From the NCBI GenBank assembly GCA_010093485.1, contig MU001513.1:447696-511695 (forward strand): a DNA stretch of 64,000 bases. The letters run 5' to 3'. The number at the start of each line of letters is the position of its first letter. Position 1 is the stretch's first letter. The position numbers and the translations under genes are program-made. The stretch is from Karstenula rhodostoma CBS 690.94. Taxonomy: Eukaryota; Ascomycota; Dothideomycetes; Pleosporales; Didymosphaeriaceae. The notes below the pieces were generated by a model. It worked only from the letters and a program-made list of their open reading frames with translations. It made no database searches and was not told where the DNA came from. Shown in pieces: positions 21,744 through 32,664 of this stretch.

Positions 21744-22387
21744 ATGCCCGACAAGACCATCTCCGTGTCGTCTTCGTCCCACTTCGAGAAGCTCGTATCT
21801 TCGGCCACATATACAGTCGTCGACTTCTACGCCGACTGGTGTGGTCCTTGCAAGACCATTGCGCCCGTTTTTCACGCGCTCGCTGAGAAAGAATCCCAAC
21901 CGGGCCGTATCCAGTTTGCGAAGGTCAACGTCGATAGCCAGCAGGAGGTTGCGAAGAAGTATGGTGTATCTGCGTAAGCCATACTCTTCTCCGCTGTATG
22001 GAGTTCCAGCTACTAACGCGCGCGTACAGCATGCCAACCTTCCTCGTCCTCAAAGGCAGTTCCGTCGTCGAAACCATCCGTGGCGCGAACCCCAGCGCCC
22101 TAACAGCCGCCGTGCGCAAAGCCGTCCAAGACTCCACAAACAGCCCTGCCGCCCGCGGCGTGCACTTTCAGTCCAAGGGATACACACTCGGCTCGACATC
22201 TGCACCCTCTCGGCCGGTCGGCGGCGGTGCTGGGATCGCGGCAAACCTGCAGAGCATGATGAGTGGCAACGGAGGATTCGGCGATTTGGTGGTCAGGTTC
22301 TTTGCGCTGTACTTTGTCAGCTTGTTGAGCTTTGACTCTTATAAAGCTGCGGAAGAGAGTCCGTTTGCTGTGAGGGCAAGGAGGTAA
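21744..22387 (+). CDS. Thioredoxin with C-terminal extension
   Basis: Two exons, 21744-21973 and 22030-22387, with a 56-bp intron (GTAAGC, branch CTACTAAC, ACAG), give 195 residues. The thioredoxin fold is clear: VVDFYADWCGPCK with redox cysteines C33 and C36, and the cis-proline in MPTFLVLK. After the roughly 105-residue domain comes a Gly-rich linker and a hydrophobic segment (LVVRFFALYFVSLLSF), so the protein is longer than classical thioredoxin and may be membrane-associated. It acts as a disulfide reductase with thioredoxin reductase. The start at 21744 (GCCATGCC context) matches the usual N-terminus. An upstream in-frame extension of about 80 residues exists but begins without ATG context. 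Confidence 0.9.
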
Positions 22388-22654
22388 TTTATAACGAGGA
22401 CTGGCATTGGCGCGGAGTTACGGTTGGGCTATGAGGCGTTGAGGGATTTTTTGATGAGTTGTGCTTTGGTATTATGGGGATCAGTTGCGGATAGAGCAGA
22501 ATTGAAACTCTCATGGTGGATATTTTCCGATGAAACAGTTACTTAGGCTTGCTTTGGAAGACGCTCTGTGGATAGACACCATTGTGCCTTTCCATCGGCT
22601 CTATCATTCCCATTGAGAACGAACGTGTATCAAATGGTTGCTAATACATGCCCA
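22388..22654. other. Short convergent intergenic spacer
   Basis: Shared 3' flank of the thioredoxin and F-box/ankyrin genes. Nothing seen. Confidence 0.4.
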
Positions 22655-24251
22655 CTATATCTGGTGGCAATGCCACTTGTATATAAGACTCAACATACTC
22701 TCCAAACCCTCTTTTCGAGTGGCCCTCAAGCATTCCAATGCCGCATGGCCATTAACTTCCGCTCCCTTCTCCTTCAATAATGTGGCCATTTCGACATGTT
22801 CTATCGCCATCGCACTTGCAATGGGAACGTCGCTCAGCCCGGGGTTTCCAAGCCCAGGATACAAAAGCGGACGGCCGTCTGTCTCCCCAGGATGAACCCC
22901 AGCGTCAAGTAGCATCTTCGCTATATCCATATATCCACCTCTTGCTGCCCGGAGAAGCCCACCAAAAGGAGCTGCCCCATGATCAAGAAGCAGACGCACA
23001 ATGCTCGTTTGCCCGTGTGCGGCGGCGATTATTACCGCGGAATCCGTGTTAACACCCCTGGACAGAAGGAAGCGCACCAAATCCTCGTAACCATTCGCAC
23101 AGGCGTCCAGCAGAAAACGTGGCGGACGCACTGAAACACGGTCTCCAAGGCCATTGTTTGCAGCAATATCGGGCCACAAGTCCAACAGGTGCTTGACTAA
23201 GGCTACGTCCCCACCCTCGTTAATGCACTCTGCGAGAATAATCTGTTTGCGATCTTCGGACACTTCGGGACACTTGTATCGAGCCCTCAATTCCATCAGA
23301 ATGTCCCACACCTCCTTGCTGGGTGTGATAAGAGCGTCGTTGAATACCTTCTCCGAGGCATATCGTTTTGTTCTGTCTTTGAAGTCCCACGGAATTTCAT
23401 CGATGCGGAACTCGTGAACAAAGCGGAAGGCAGGAGGACGTCCGACAGCGGCTGCAGCAACGAGCATATCGTTGCGTCGCTGAATGTGAACACCATGGGA
23501 ACGACCGCCTGAGAGGATGATCTCAAGAGTTTCGGGACTTGCATACCGGGCAGCCAGTCGGTATAACTCGTGCGAGTCCGTTCCAAGTACGGGCCGGAAT
23601 GATCTGTCCTGATAAATGTCGATGTAGCGTTCGACAATAGGTGTGGTGTTCGTCACAACGGCGGCAGCGAACAGATTGTCAACTATAGGAAGACAAAATC
23701 AGCAACAAACCATAGGGGCAGACACCTAGAGAGTACTTACTATAGTATTCGTCTCCTTGGTAGAAAGCAGTCGGCAGAGATAACGCTGGGCAGAAGACTT
23801 GGTAAACGTGAGCCGCGCCACCCTCAGAAATGAGACGACACAGCAATCGTACGCAATCATCGTACAGCAGCGATACGTTCTCAGCGACCACGTCACGAGA
23901 AATTCTCCGCAGAAATCCCAGTCTCGGATATAGAACTGAACTGTCTTCGCTGTTGTGAACGCGGTACTCAATATAAGATGCTGTGAATGGTGGCATAGGC
24001 GGCCTTTGTGAGGGACTGAGACGCTGAGAGAACCGCCGATCTAGCATACGATGGGTGTAGATAGTATCGATCACTTCGGCGGCGAAACGTTCTGGGTTCA
24101 TAGTGAGATTTGTTGTACAAGTCTGTAGTCGATGAGTGGTGCACGTACTATTCACCAAGCGCAGCCTTAATCCTCGCTTTATACCTCGCACCGTTATTGC
24201 ATGGTTTAGGATAGCTTGCAGAAGCTCCTTTGGTAAATCGGTAAAGCCCAT
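22655..24251 (-). CDS. F-box-like protein with ankyrin repeats
   Basis: Three minus-strand exons, 24251-24149, 24091-23741 and 23682-22655, with introns of 57 bp (GTACGT donor) and 58 bp (GTAAGT donor), encode 493 residues. The first exon carries MGFTDLPKELLQAIL, an F-box-like start, and splicing restores the block LRLVNKRFAAEV typical of this group. The C-terminal half contains at least four ankyrin repeats (for example LLDACANGYEDLVRFLLSRG, IAAAHGQTSIVRLLLDHGA, AARGGYMDIAKMLLDAG). Proteins of this architecture are very numerous in filamentous ascomycetes; a role as adaptor for ubiquitin ligase or as scaffold is inferred only. The gene is divergent from the Zn2Cys6 regulator at 24611, with 359 bp between start codons. 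Confidence 0.85.
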
Positions 24252-24610
24252 GGCTGGTACATATACTCCTTCGGGCCTTTTGTTCGTGCGATTGAGGCAG
24301 CGCTTCGTGGCAGACAAGGTTCCAATGTAAAAGGTCTGAGTGAGCTTCAAGGTCCCAAACGAGCGAGCATAGGCTGGTCCCTTTGCTTTTCACATTAAAT
24401 ACCGTCACAGATTCTCCAGTTGAATCAGGCGCAAACGGTCGAGTGTTGCAGCTGCCACATATACCACATAGGCTAGCTTAGTCATGCCACTAGCCAGTAA
24501 TCTTTTCAAACTAACCCGCTTTAACCTTTCCGACTGACCCGAACCAATGGCTCTACCATCGTCATAGATTATGGCCACTGTGAACACCAATCCATCCGAC
24601 ACAAAGTTCA
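24252..24610. promoter_or_regulatory. Shared divergent promoter region
   Basis: 359 bp between the start codons of the F-box/ankyrin gene and the Zn2Cys6 regulator. No motif is claimed. Confidence 0.4.
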
Positions 24611-26701
24611 ATGGACCCGAAACCACGACTGGCATGTCAGCAGTGCAAGAAAAGAAAGATACGATGCGACAAAGGTACGCCTTGCTCGGCGTGCAGGCGT
24701 GGAGGGCTCAGTTGTCATGCTATCCAGCGCGCGAGATTGCCTCGAGGCAGAACAGCGAGAGCGCGTGGCGCGAATACAAATATCGAGACGCGTATTGCGC
24801 GCATAGAAGACCTTCTTGAGGACTATAATGAAGTATAGCGTTGACGCATGTGTTGATAAGATTATGGCTAACCTCTGACAGAAACATGCGCTGCAATTGC
24901 AAGCCAGTACGCATGCTGAAAAGCATCTTGTTCACAACGGGACTGCATCAGCTGGACCCATATCCAATGCCAGGATGGACGACTTCGTTGCTCCAGACTT
25001 TTGGAGGTTGCTTTCTGAGGAAGTCAGTGGGTTACGTGAGACTCTTGAAAGTGGGAACGAAGACGAAGACAGTCCCAAAACGGAGCCGACACCAGAACCA
25101 AATGATGCTACCTCGAGAGCTGGTGCAACGTTATTCCGACATGCCCATCCGACTTCGAACGCATCGTTTGACATGCCCTCTCCAGCTGTCCAAAAAACAT
25201 TGCTTGAAATCTATCGCTACCGAGTAGAAAGTGTATATAAGGTCTTCCATTGGCCTACTGTACTGCGGCTTTTCGAGCAAAATCAACAACCAAAACAATC
25301 GCCGGTACCTGTACGGACCTTGCAGTACTCAATTCTCTTCATGACCTTCTGCAGCATCACGAACGAAGAGGCCATCGCTCAGGATCTTGGGGATAGGATG
25401 AAAATGTTGCAACTCTACCAATCAGCCACTGAAGACATGCTGGCTCGATCACAACTGCTCTCAGTTCCTGATTTAATCACTTTACAAGCATTTGTGATAT
25501 ATCTTGTCCGTCAGCACTTTAACCAGACTAGCTGTTTTGTTACCAGTGCTAACCGCATTGCTAGAACGCTTTACGTACCTGCTCGAATAGTGCAACAACT
25601 TGGACATTAACTGCTATTGCGGTAAGAGCCAGTACTGCACTCAGGCTTAGCGACGAACTCGCGAGCAATGCCAGTCCACTCGATCGGGAGCTGCGCCGAC
25701 GCTTATTGTACGCAATTGGAATACTCGATTCGCACGCATCCATGGATCGAGGCACTGTTCCCATGTTACCTTTGTCAGCATTCCAATCTCCGCCCCTCGA
25801 CATGAACGACAGCGACCTACTATCGACGAGTAATGTGCCTGCTGTACTCTCACACGGGTTTACTGATATGACCCATACCAGGCTAGTTTATGCGGCTATG
25901 ATATTCCAACGCAAGTGTTACGAATTGTCTCTCAATGCGGACGGCAAGAACTGGTCACACTGGCCTAAGATGCTAGCTGCACTCGATGATTTCGAGCAAC
26001 ATGTGGAAAACGATCTTCATCGATTGAAGGATGTACCTGGGCCCCTGGCAAGGTTCCACAATGGAGCCGGTCCCAGGATCCTAGTTACCATGCAACTGCT
26101 TCTGCGGAGGCCTCCATATAGACCATCTAGCAACATTGTCCCACCATGGGATGACATGAACATCCTAGAAGCAGCAACTAGCGTCCTCGAAGAGCATCTG
26201 AAGCCCACTTCAGCGGACCTTGCACCTTGGGCGTGGAATAGCTGGATTCAATGGCATGCGCTGGCTGTTGTTCTTTCAGAATTACTGGTACAGCCGGTTG
26301 GGAGTTTGTCCGATCGGGCCTACGCCGCCGCCAAAGAAGGATTTTCTAGCTATATTACAATTATCGCTGATGGTGATTCGGGTTTGCTTTGGCAACCGAT
26401 CGCTAGGCTAATGCATCGAGTGCAGCGACTTCGAAAGCCTCCCCTACAGGAGGCCCTACCGCATGATGCTCCTCCCAACACGGCTCCTGCCTTGCCTAAT
26501 GGCACGCTACCTCAAGAGGCCTCCGGCGATTTCGAGACATTTCCTTTCGATACCTGGGATACCCAACTGGACGACGCAAGTTTGTTTACAAACCCAGGTT
26601 TCCAGAGTTACGAACGGCTTGACAATGTTCATGCCACGGAAGATACTCAATGGCTTGCATGGAATTGCTTCCTCCAAGATCTAAATTTTCCTGGCGCGTG
26701 A
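24611..26701 (+). CDS. Zn2Cys6 transcription factor
   Basis: Three exons, 24611-24832, 24882-25505 and 25565-26701, give 660 residues. The N-terminus has a perfect binuclear zinc cluster, C-x2-C-x6-C-x5-C-x2-C-x6-C (CQQCKKRKIRC, CSACRRGGLSC), followed by a short linker and a leucine-rich dimerisation helix (IARIEDLLEDY). The large middle domain has the fungal-specific transcription factor fold (IYRYRVESVYKVFHWP, LQAFVIYL, TWTLTAIAVRA, RRRLLYAIGILDSHASMDRG). Intron 1 is 49 bp with a standard branch site (GGCTAACC). Intron 2 (59 bp) needs an unusual GTCCGT donor; the acceptor (CTAG) is preceded by TGCTAACC and the spliced product restores the family consensus. Targets are unknown; the adjacent divergent F-box/ankyrin gene is one candidate. 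Confidence 0.88.
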
Positions 26702-26810
26702 TGGTTCAAGCTTCGATGTATACTAAGAAGGATCAGCCGAAAGCTTTGTAGGCTTATATAGTTGGTAAAAACAAGGGGCCTATCCGGAGAGCTTCAGTAA
26801 GCTCGACCGC
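26702..26810. other. Short spacer
   Basis: 3' flank of the transcription factor gene; nothing seen. Confidence 0.35.
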
Positions 26811-27863
26811 TCAAACAATGAACGCAGCTACTTCAGATGATATATAGAATCTCCGCAAAAGGTCCTTCCAAATTTTCTTTTCGTTCCGGCGTCCCCTCTC
26901 ACTCCCCACGTAGCTGGACTCGTCTTTGAATTGACATTCTGACAAGTATCGCCCATGACTTTCCCTTCCTGCTGCCATGGCATGGATGTAAGCTCTACTT
27001 CATCTCTCGGACCTCCACCCCATCACTGCAAAGCTCACTCTTTCAATGAAGGGATGCGGCTTTGCGCGAGACAGCTCCGTCTCACACTAGCCTGGATCGA
27101 TCATATTGACGACGACGCGAGACGAATCCTGTTTTAAGCTATTCCGAAGAGAGGTAGCGAGTTTGTGGTAGCAATGATGGACCATGAGCTTACTCAAGGC
27201 ATATTGCCAGACGATGTCGGTCCGCTTCGGATCACTGAGGGTGTCAAACGTCTCAGCACCCTCCGGAATGTCCAGCTCAGCATCGGGACCCATGAAGTGG
27301 TACATCGATCCGCAGAACGCAAGCGTCGTGTCGATATTGTACGCCTCTGCGGTTTGCCGAAGCTTTAGCAGCACGGAAATGGCAGACAGGAAACAAGACA
27401 CAACGTTGACTGTCAGCTGCAGTTCGAGACCCTCTACAAACTGGAATTCTTGCACCTCGACTCCTGCGTTGGCGATGAAAGCGTCCAGACGCTCAAGGTT
27501 GGTGCGAACCCGCTATTCGAAGGCTAGTACAGAGGCGAAACTGGCTAGGTCAAGCTCCCAGACTTCGATGTTGGTGCGCTTTTCGCAAGTTGTTTCTTCG
27601 ATGATGACGTTCTTCGCCTTTGGTTTTACTTCGGCAGGCAAGGATGATTCGCGATGCATTCGAACGCGCACTATATCGTCGATTCAGCGGTGCCAGTGGA
27701 AATGATTTGAAAAGGATACATACAGATGATTCACACATTCAAGGCGCAAACCGGTATTCGCTCCTGTGACGATAACAGTCTTTCCCTCCAAATTGAGATT
27801 CGGTACCCATGTTCTACCAAACCGGCCTCTTGGCATTGCCAGAACTTCTGTCAAAGGCGGCAT
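26811..27863 (-). pseudogene. Short-chain dehydrogenase (SDR) pseudogene
   Basis: The minus strand encodes a nearly full-length SDR in broken frames. It starts at ATG 27863 (or 27836) with a block ending RGRFGRTWVPNLNLEGK, then the NAD(P)-binding TVIVTGANTGL. A typical intron follows (donor GTATGT, branch GCTGAATC, acceptor ATATAG), then SRIILACRSKTK, ELDLASFASV, LDAFIANAGVE, LTVNVVSCFLSAI, the active-site-like WQYALSK and a C-terminal SHGRYLSEC block. Damage: one frameshift near 27610 after RSKTK, and in-frame stops TAG at 27513-27515, TAG at 27087-27089 and TGA at 27000-27002. The glycine-rich motif reads TGANTGLRLE, lacking the last glycine. With one frameshift and three stops this cannot make a full enzyme. 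Confidence 0.85.
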
Positions 27864-28515
27864 GTTGTGAAGAACCTTGCATTCGAATGAAGCCCAAAAA
27901 CGAGCGTCCCCAGAGAGGGTTTATTTATTCTCAAATTGGATCGGAAACGAATGCCATCTGGACAACGTCATGGTCTTTTTTCCAAAAGCCGCAAAATCAC
28001 GGTCGATTCCCAAAAGCCGCAGAATCCGCGAAGACCGACTCTGAGATCTGATTGGTTGACAACAAATCAGCGTGGGGCGTAATACCATCATAACTTTTCG
28101 AAGTCTATCACGAATCGCAAATGGGAGATGATACGAAGCGATTGAGACATGATCTTCTGGACGGTGTTGTTATCGCGGACCGTAGTCGTCAACCAGGATC
28201 CTTGAAACCAAGGCATCCCGTTGACTCGCGGGCCGCTCTACCCCTCATTTATGGTTTTCTGATTGTTGACTCGAACTACAAAGTAGTGACCCGTAAAGTG
28301 ATAGACAAATATGGACATGGACATGGACTGCCGTCCAAAAGTGATACAAAAGGAAGCGTTGTGAGTGGATGATAAACAAGGTTAGGTAAGCAAGCAAGGC
28401 TTGACACCCCTCATTTATTTTATTAGGCAGCAACATTAACCATCATCTCAAGAGTGTAGCGGTCCAAATCAGTTCCGCGATAGTCTCTAACAACCTTTCT
28501 TCTTGAACAATCGAG
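27864..28515. other. Intergenic with a small direct repeat
   Basis: CCAAAAGCCGCAAAATC at 27982-27998 is repeated with one change at 28010-28026 (28-bp spacing). No gene seen. Confidence 0.5.
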
Positions 28516-30060
28516 ATGCCAGTAACTACGCGTGTGGCACCTGTCGAGGTGAAGCGAGCTCCTGCGCTGTCAACGTACAACCCCACAAGCCTTTTCCAAC
28601 ATGCTTGCCCTATGCTATGGAACGGACACGAGACGTCCGTCATTGATTCTTCGTTTCCAACGGTGATGGAAATCAGAGCAACTCGTCATTTCGGCGATAG
28701 GGAAGAGTCTGCTAATGGCTTCGTTGGCACCATACTGGATGCATACCGCATGCACAATCATGTTGTCCTTCGTCCAGAAGACGTGTGGCTCGGTATTCTG
28801 ATACAGTTTAGTTTCTACGTCAACGCGCACGCTGAGCGACTTCGTGAGCACTTCGTAGACCACAAGGGGAAAAGGAAGTTGGAGGTCACACAACCAAGCA
28901 TGAACCTGCCGGCTTTTCTCTCACAGATGACCGGTTTACTACACGACAACATTAAGGATCCCAACCTTCGCGATTGGGTTCTGCCGAACTTCACTACTAC
29001 CACAGATACGGACAAGCTATCTGCATCGATCACCATGATGGGCACATTGCAAAAATACTTTGTATACAGCCTTGACATAGCTTGCGGCATTCCCTCTGTC
29101 ACATTGTTGGGCAAAGAAAGCGACTGGCGAGAGATTCTAAACCGACTTGACTACCTTTCCACGTTCGCAGAACACCATCCAGAGCTGGCGATGTGGAAGT
29201 CGGCGCTCACGGCCATTGTCTCGAAGATGGTCGAAACGTTCAAGGCACCGGACTCGCCAGACGTGGTGCGTTTCTGGCAACGCGCAGTGCATGCTTCCAG
29301 GGACGGCTACTCCGGCGATAAACTCATCAGCGGGTGGATACTTGCGTTCACCTTCTGGGACACCGACGGGGCGCTGCTTGCTGGGCGGAAACCAGATCAG
29401 GGCTGGGCAAGGATGATCGCTGAAAATGGAAATGATTGGTGGTTTGAAGAACAAAGATTCCTCCGTCTCGAATGGAAAAACGTACCAGCTGCATTAGTCC
29501 ACGTGCCCATTCACGTCAACGATCGGGGCGATAAGTACATGGCAAAGGCTGTTGCCGGATCGGTGGGTTACACAGTGCGGGACAGTGAGGCGGTCTTCCA
29601 GTCAACAAGGCAGCGTAGCAGGAGGAATTCCGAGCTCTCGGGCGACACGCTAGCTGCAAAACCTTGTGATGGTTCGGTTCGAAAGGAAGGCTTGTTTAGA
29701 AGTCTCACTCAAAAACTTCCTTGCTTCAAACCAAGCGCTCGAAAAGAGGAGCAGAAAAACGACCATCCAATCCTTGAGTACAAGACCCCAGTACGACAGG
29801 ATCCCGAACCTGAACTTTACAGTTCAGGCGCACCGCAGTATTCGGATTTGAGCGAGCTCGATAAACCTTGGGCGTATGAGCAGGGCGGTAAGAGTGACAC
29901 GCTACAGCCTGTCACAGGCTGGTGGGTTATACGGACCAGCGAAGGAGAGTATGGGAGAGATCCTGATGTACCCGACGTTCAGTTCGATAAGTATGCGCCT
30001 GATTATGACAAGGATTTGGCGGAGAACGGGAGGCCATTGAGGCAGCGGGAAGAGCTTTAG
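28516..30060 (+). CDS. DUF4419 domain protein
   Basis: Single-exon gene of 514 residues starting at GAGATGCCAG. The first 350 residues match the DUF4419 pattern as I know it: the N-terminal TSLFQHACPMLWNGH, the block GFVGTILDAYRMHNHVVLRPEDVWLGILIQFSFYVNAHAE, the DWREILNRLDYL segment and the C-terminal domain with LISGWILAFTFWD. The last 150 residues are polar and probably disordered (KPSARKEEQKN). There is no signal peptide or membrane segment. The biochemical role of DUF4419 is unknown; these genes are common in fungal and some protist genomes. No operon-like relation to its neighbours. Confidence 0.88.
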   Translation: MPVTTRVAPVEVKRAPALSTYNPTSLFQHACPMLWNGHETSVIDSSFPTVMEIRATRHFGDREESANGFVGTILDAYRMHNHVVLRPEDVWLGILIQFSFYVNAHAERLREHFVDHKGKRKLEVTQPSMNLPAFLSQMTGLLHDNIKDPNLRDWVLPNFTTTTDTDKLSASITMMGTLQKYFVYSLDIACGIPSVTLLGKESDWREILNRLDYLSTFAEHHPELAMWKSALTAIVSKMVETFKAPDSPDVVRFWQRAVHASRDGYSGDKLISGWILAFTFWDTDGALLAGRKPDQGWARMIAENGNDWWFEEQRFLRLEWKNVPAALVHVPIHVNDRGDKYMAKAVAGSVGYTVRDSEAVFQSTRQRSRRNSELSGDTLAAKPCDGSVRKEGLFRSLTQKLPCFKPSARKEEQKNDHPILEYKTPVRQDPEPELYSSGAPQYSDLSELDKPWAYEQGGKSDTLQPVTGWWVIRTSEGEYGRDPDVPDVQFDKYAPDYDKDLAENGRPLRQREEL

Positions 30061-31002
30061 GTAACGTGGGGCCAGCTAGATCACACTCGGTCTGACATTC
30101 TCCGTCGGCCGGGCATGTGTGCAATCACTAAACAAATAGGTTTGCTTGAATGATAGTCTAGAGTCAGGCAACGTTTGCGCAATGCCGTACAGCGAAGTCA
30201 TATCACAATTGTCTGTCCAGTTGCCACATTTTGCGTCACTATTCTGCACAACATTGGTGTAATTTACGTCCTGTTCCAGTGTTTGCAGTTGCAATGTGGA
30301 CAGGTCCAAGCTTTGATCTACCACTCGATAACCCTATTTTGCGCCCACGTCTCACGAGTGCGCCCTGGGTGGATAGGCTACTAACGCCACTGTGGTGATG
30401 TCCAATTGCTGCTGATAAAGGCTGGACGCTTGCAATATATCTGGTCTAGCACGAGTGATTCGTATATATGGTGTCGATAGTGCATATTGACAAAGGACCA
30501 TAGCACTCGTCTTCAATGATGTACACTCAGTTTGTGCTCAGCGAACGAAGACATCCTCGTCATCGAGACAGCTCAGTCGGTACCTCCCTCTACCCGTCTC
30601 GCTACATCTTCAGGTGCGCCTGAACAATCTGCGAACGGACACTCATATCTGAAGGAAAGGCGGATATGCATCCACTCTCGCCCCAGCTACATCAATCAGC
30701 ACAGTACCGATCCATGTGAGAATATCGTTGCCTGGTCACAACGATACGCCGGATACGAAGCTAAACATGGCGGCTTGGCCAGATGTACAATCAACCTTGG
30801 AAGCACCGTTGATTTGTTTGCCTCCACGACCACCTGCAAGCCACGTTCACGCACTCATCGACGGACCATCTCAAGCACATCCAAACGAGGCCAGCGAGCC
30901 CAATGAACAGCTATAAATATCAGTCATTTGACGCCACGTACAAATATCCTGCACCTGCCCAACGCCATCTTCAAGCCTTCGAACGCCATACATCCCCTAA
31001 CT
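30061..31002. other. Intergenic, promoter at its right end
   Basis: No gene seen apart from a TATA box at 30912-30919 for the next gene. Confidence 0.45.
30912..30919 (+). promoter_or_regulatory. TATA box of small secreted protein gene
   Basis: TATAAATA, 84-91 bp before the start codon at 31003. Confidence 0.6.
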
Positions 31003-31439
31003 ATGAAGTTATCGCTCGCCCTTGCCACCCTGGCGGTATTCGTCTCCAGCGCAGCTGCGAACCCAGTGGAGACCACGCCCCAGGGTGCGTGCGGACCGAA
31101 ATGGGACTGGTGCGATAATCTGGGCGAGATACGATGCGAGTGCAATGGCGGACATCGGGTAAGCGTTCACTGCTTCGTTTTTCTATGGGATACTTTCGCT
31201 TTCTTCTCTTTTAGAAAGTGTCCAGCTAACGATGGCAAAGTTGAAATGTGCCCAGATCTGGTTGGATACCGGTGTCAGTAAGTCTTCCTTTTTCGAGTTG
31301 TTGGGGAGAGGGCGGAGTGTGTGAGACAGGGTTCAGGTGCTGATACATGCTCATAGCGAAGTTCTGGAACCCGGTTGAGAACTGTCCTAAACATGGGACG
31401 AAGCTTCAGTGCATCGATGGGGCATGTGTGGGTCCTTGA
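31003..31439 (+). CDS. Small secreted cysteine-rich protein (candidate effector)
   Basis: Exon 1 (31003-31158) gives a signal peptide (MKLSLALATLAVFVSSAAA) and the start of the mature protein with CGPKWDWCDN and RCECNGGH. Intron 1 (31159-31218, donor GTAAGC, acceptor GAAAG) leads to exon 2 (31219-31277) with CPANDG, MCPD and GYRC. The third exon is uncertain. With the canonical GTAAGT donor at 31278 and acceptor at 31356 the protein ends at 31378 (78 residues). A frame with three more cysteines (ENCPKHGTKLQC, GACVGP, stop 31437-31439) is reached only with the weaker GTCAGT donor at 31274 (97 residues). The cysteine spacing of the longer form looks more natural. Function unknown. Confidence 0.6.
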
Positions 31440-31818
31440 GAGAGTTATGTGTGGGGCGATGGATGGGGTTGGATTGGGAAATGGTGTGAATTGGGTCAGC
31501 ACTGAGTGGGGACGGCGCAGACGCTCATTCCACGAATGCCAGGTAATGAGTGCATAGCTCTTTGGCGTGTTCCTCTTTCCTTCGTGTCATTTGCGGCTGT
31601 GGAAAAGTACTTGTCCCTTATTTTGTTGAGTCTGAAGAAATCCAAGCTTTTGAAAAGAGTGTTTGAGAAGATACAAAACGCGACTGCCCTGCGAATCTCG
31701 CTGGCAGTCATGTTCGTAGATAACCCCCCTTTCAGATCGGGCTGCACTATAGTGATATATTGTGTATCGAACCCCTTGTACCGCCAATCGCTTACACTGT
31801 TAGCAAAGTCACGAAATC
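31440..31818. other. Intergenic, no gene seen
   Basis: Nothing with coding character. Confidence 0.4.
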
Positions 31819-32664
31819 CTAAGGAAGGTCACCTACTGCTTCGAAGCCCTCATTGAAAGATTCATTGAGTTGGTCAATGTTCCAATGGGGCTGCACCCGA
31901 CCAGGTAGTGAGGTGAATCTTTGAGAGAGTGAATCGAAGAACTCAGGTTCTATGGGTCCCTTAATATCAAAGCGTACTTTGACGTTATGGTCGCAGTCTC
32001 TCAGTTTCTTCAATATAAGGAGGAGATCATCCATTCGATCCATACAACTTCGATCATTGACAAATGAACGTGCGCCCAGGGGAAGTATAAGAACCAGGTT
32101 GTGTTGAGGAGGTTGATATCAATGTTTGCTTTGCACTTGAGTTTATACAGCAACTGGAGACCTGCCGATACTAGCTCCCATTCACCTAGAGTCCCCATGA
32201 TAATACGAATATTTCCGCATCAGTTCGATCGGACGCAACCCAAGACTTACGGCACAACGTGAGCCGGGTTGAGTTCCCAGGAATTCCGAGAGGAAATTAA
32301 GATGACGACTTTTAAAAAGTTGGATGTAGAAGACCTTGGTCCGGTAGCAAGCTCTGGAAAGCCCAAGAAGGAAATCACTCCCCACGAAATGTCGGTTCCA
32401 ACAGTGATTGTACTTCTTCGGGAGACCAAGCTTGTACACCTGGAACGTGCTCACTTTGGGACCCGGACTCCCTTTGAATGTAGACAGGTCGATATGACCG
32501 CCTTTGCATTTGCTATTGGTGTAGTACCAACCAATGATTGGATCGCTCTGCTCTTCGCGGTTGAACTCATGCCGCAGCATCTCTTCGTAGATCATCTCTC
32601 GGATCTCTAGCGGAAGTCTCGCGAGAACCTCACAAATTTCGACATGACATTTTGGCATACTCAT
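31819..32664 (-). pseudogene. F-box-like gene, broken by two frameshifts
   Basis: The minus strand begins at ATG 32664 with an F-box-like core (LPLEIREMIYEEML) and continues with a block similar to the intact gene at 50412 (here YNHCWNRHF and FLSEFLG; there NEHCWDVKF and LPTFLG). The frame ends at 32182, but the homology resumes in a second frame (WELVSAGLQLLYKLKCKANI, about 32010-32195) and then a third (DRMDDLLLILKKLRDCDHNV, to stop 31819). The gaps between frames are far too short for introns, so two frameshifts are inferred, near 32185 and 32040. The preserved pieces match the C-terminal half of the 50412 protein in order. It is a recently decayed paralog. Confidence 0.7.
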
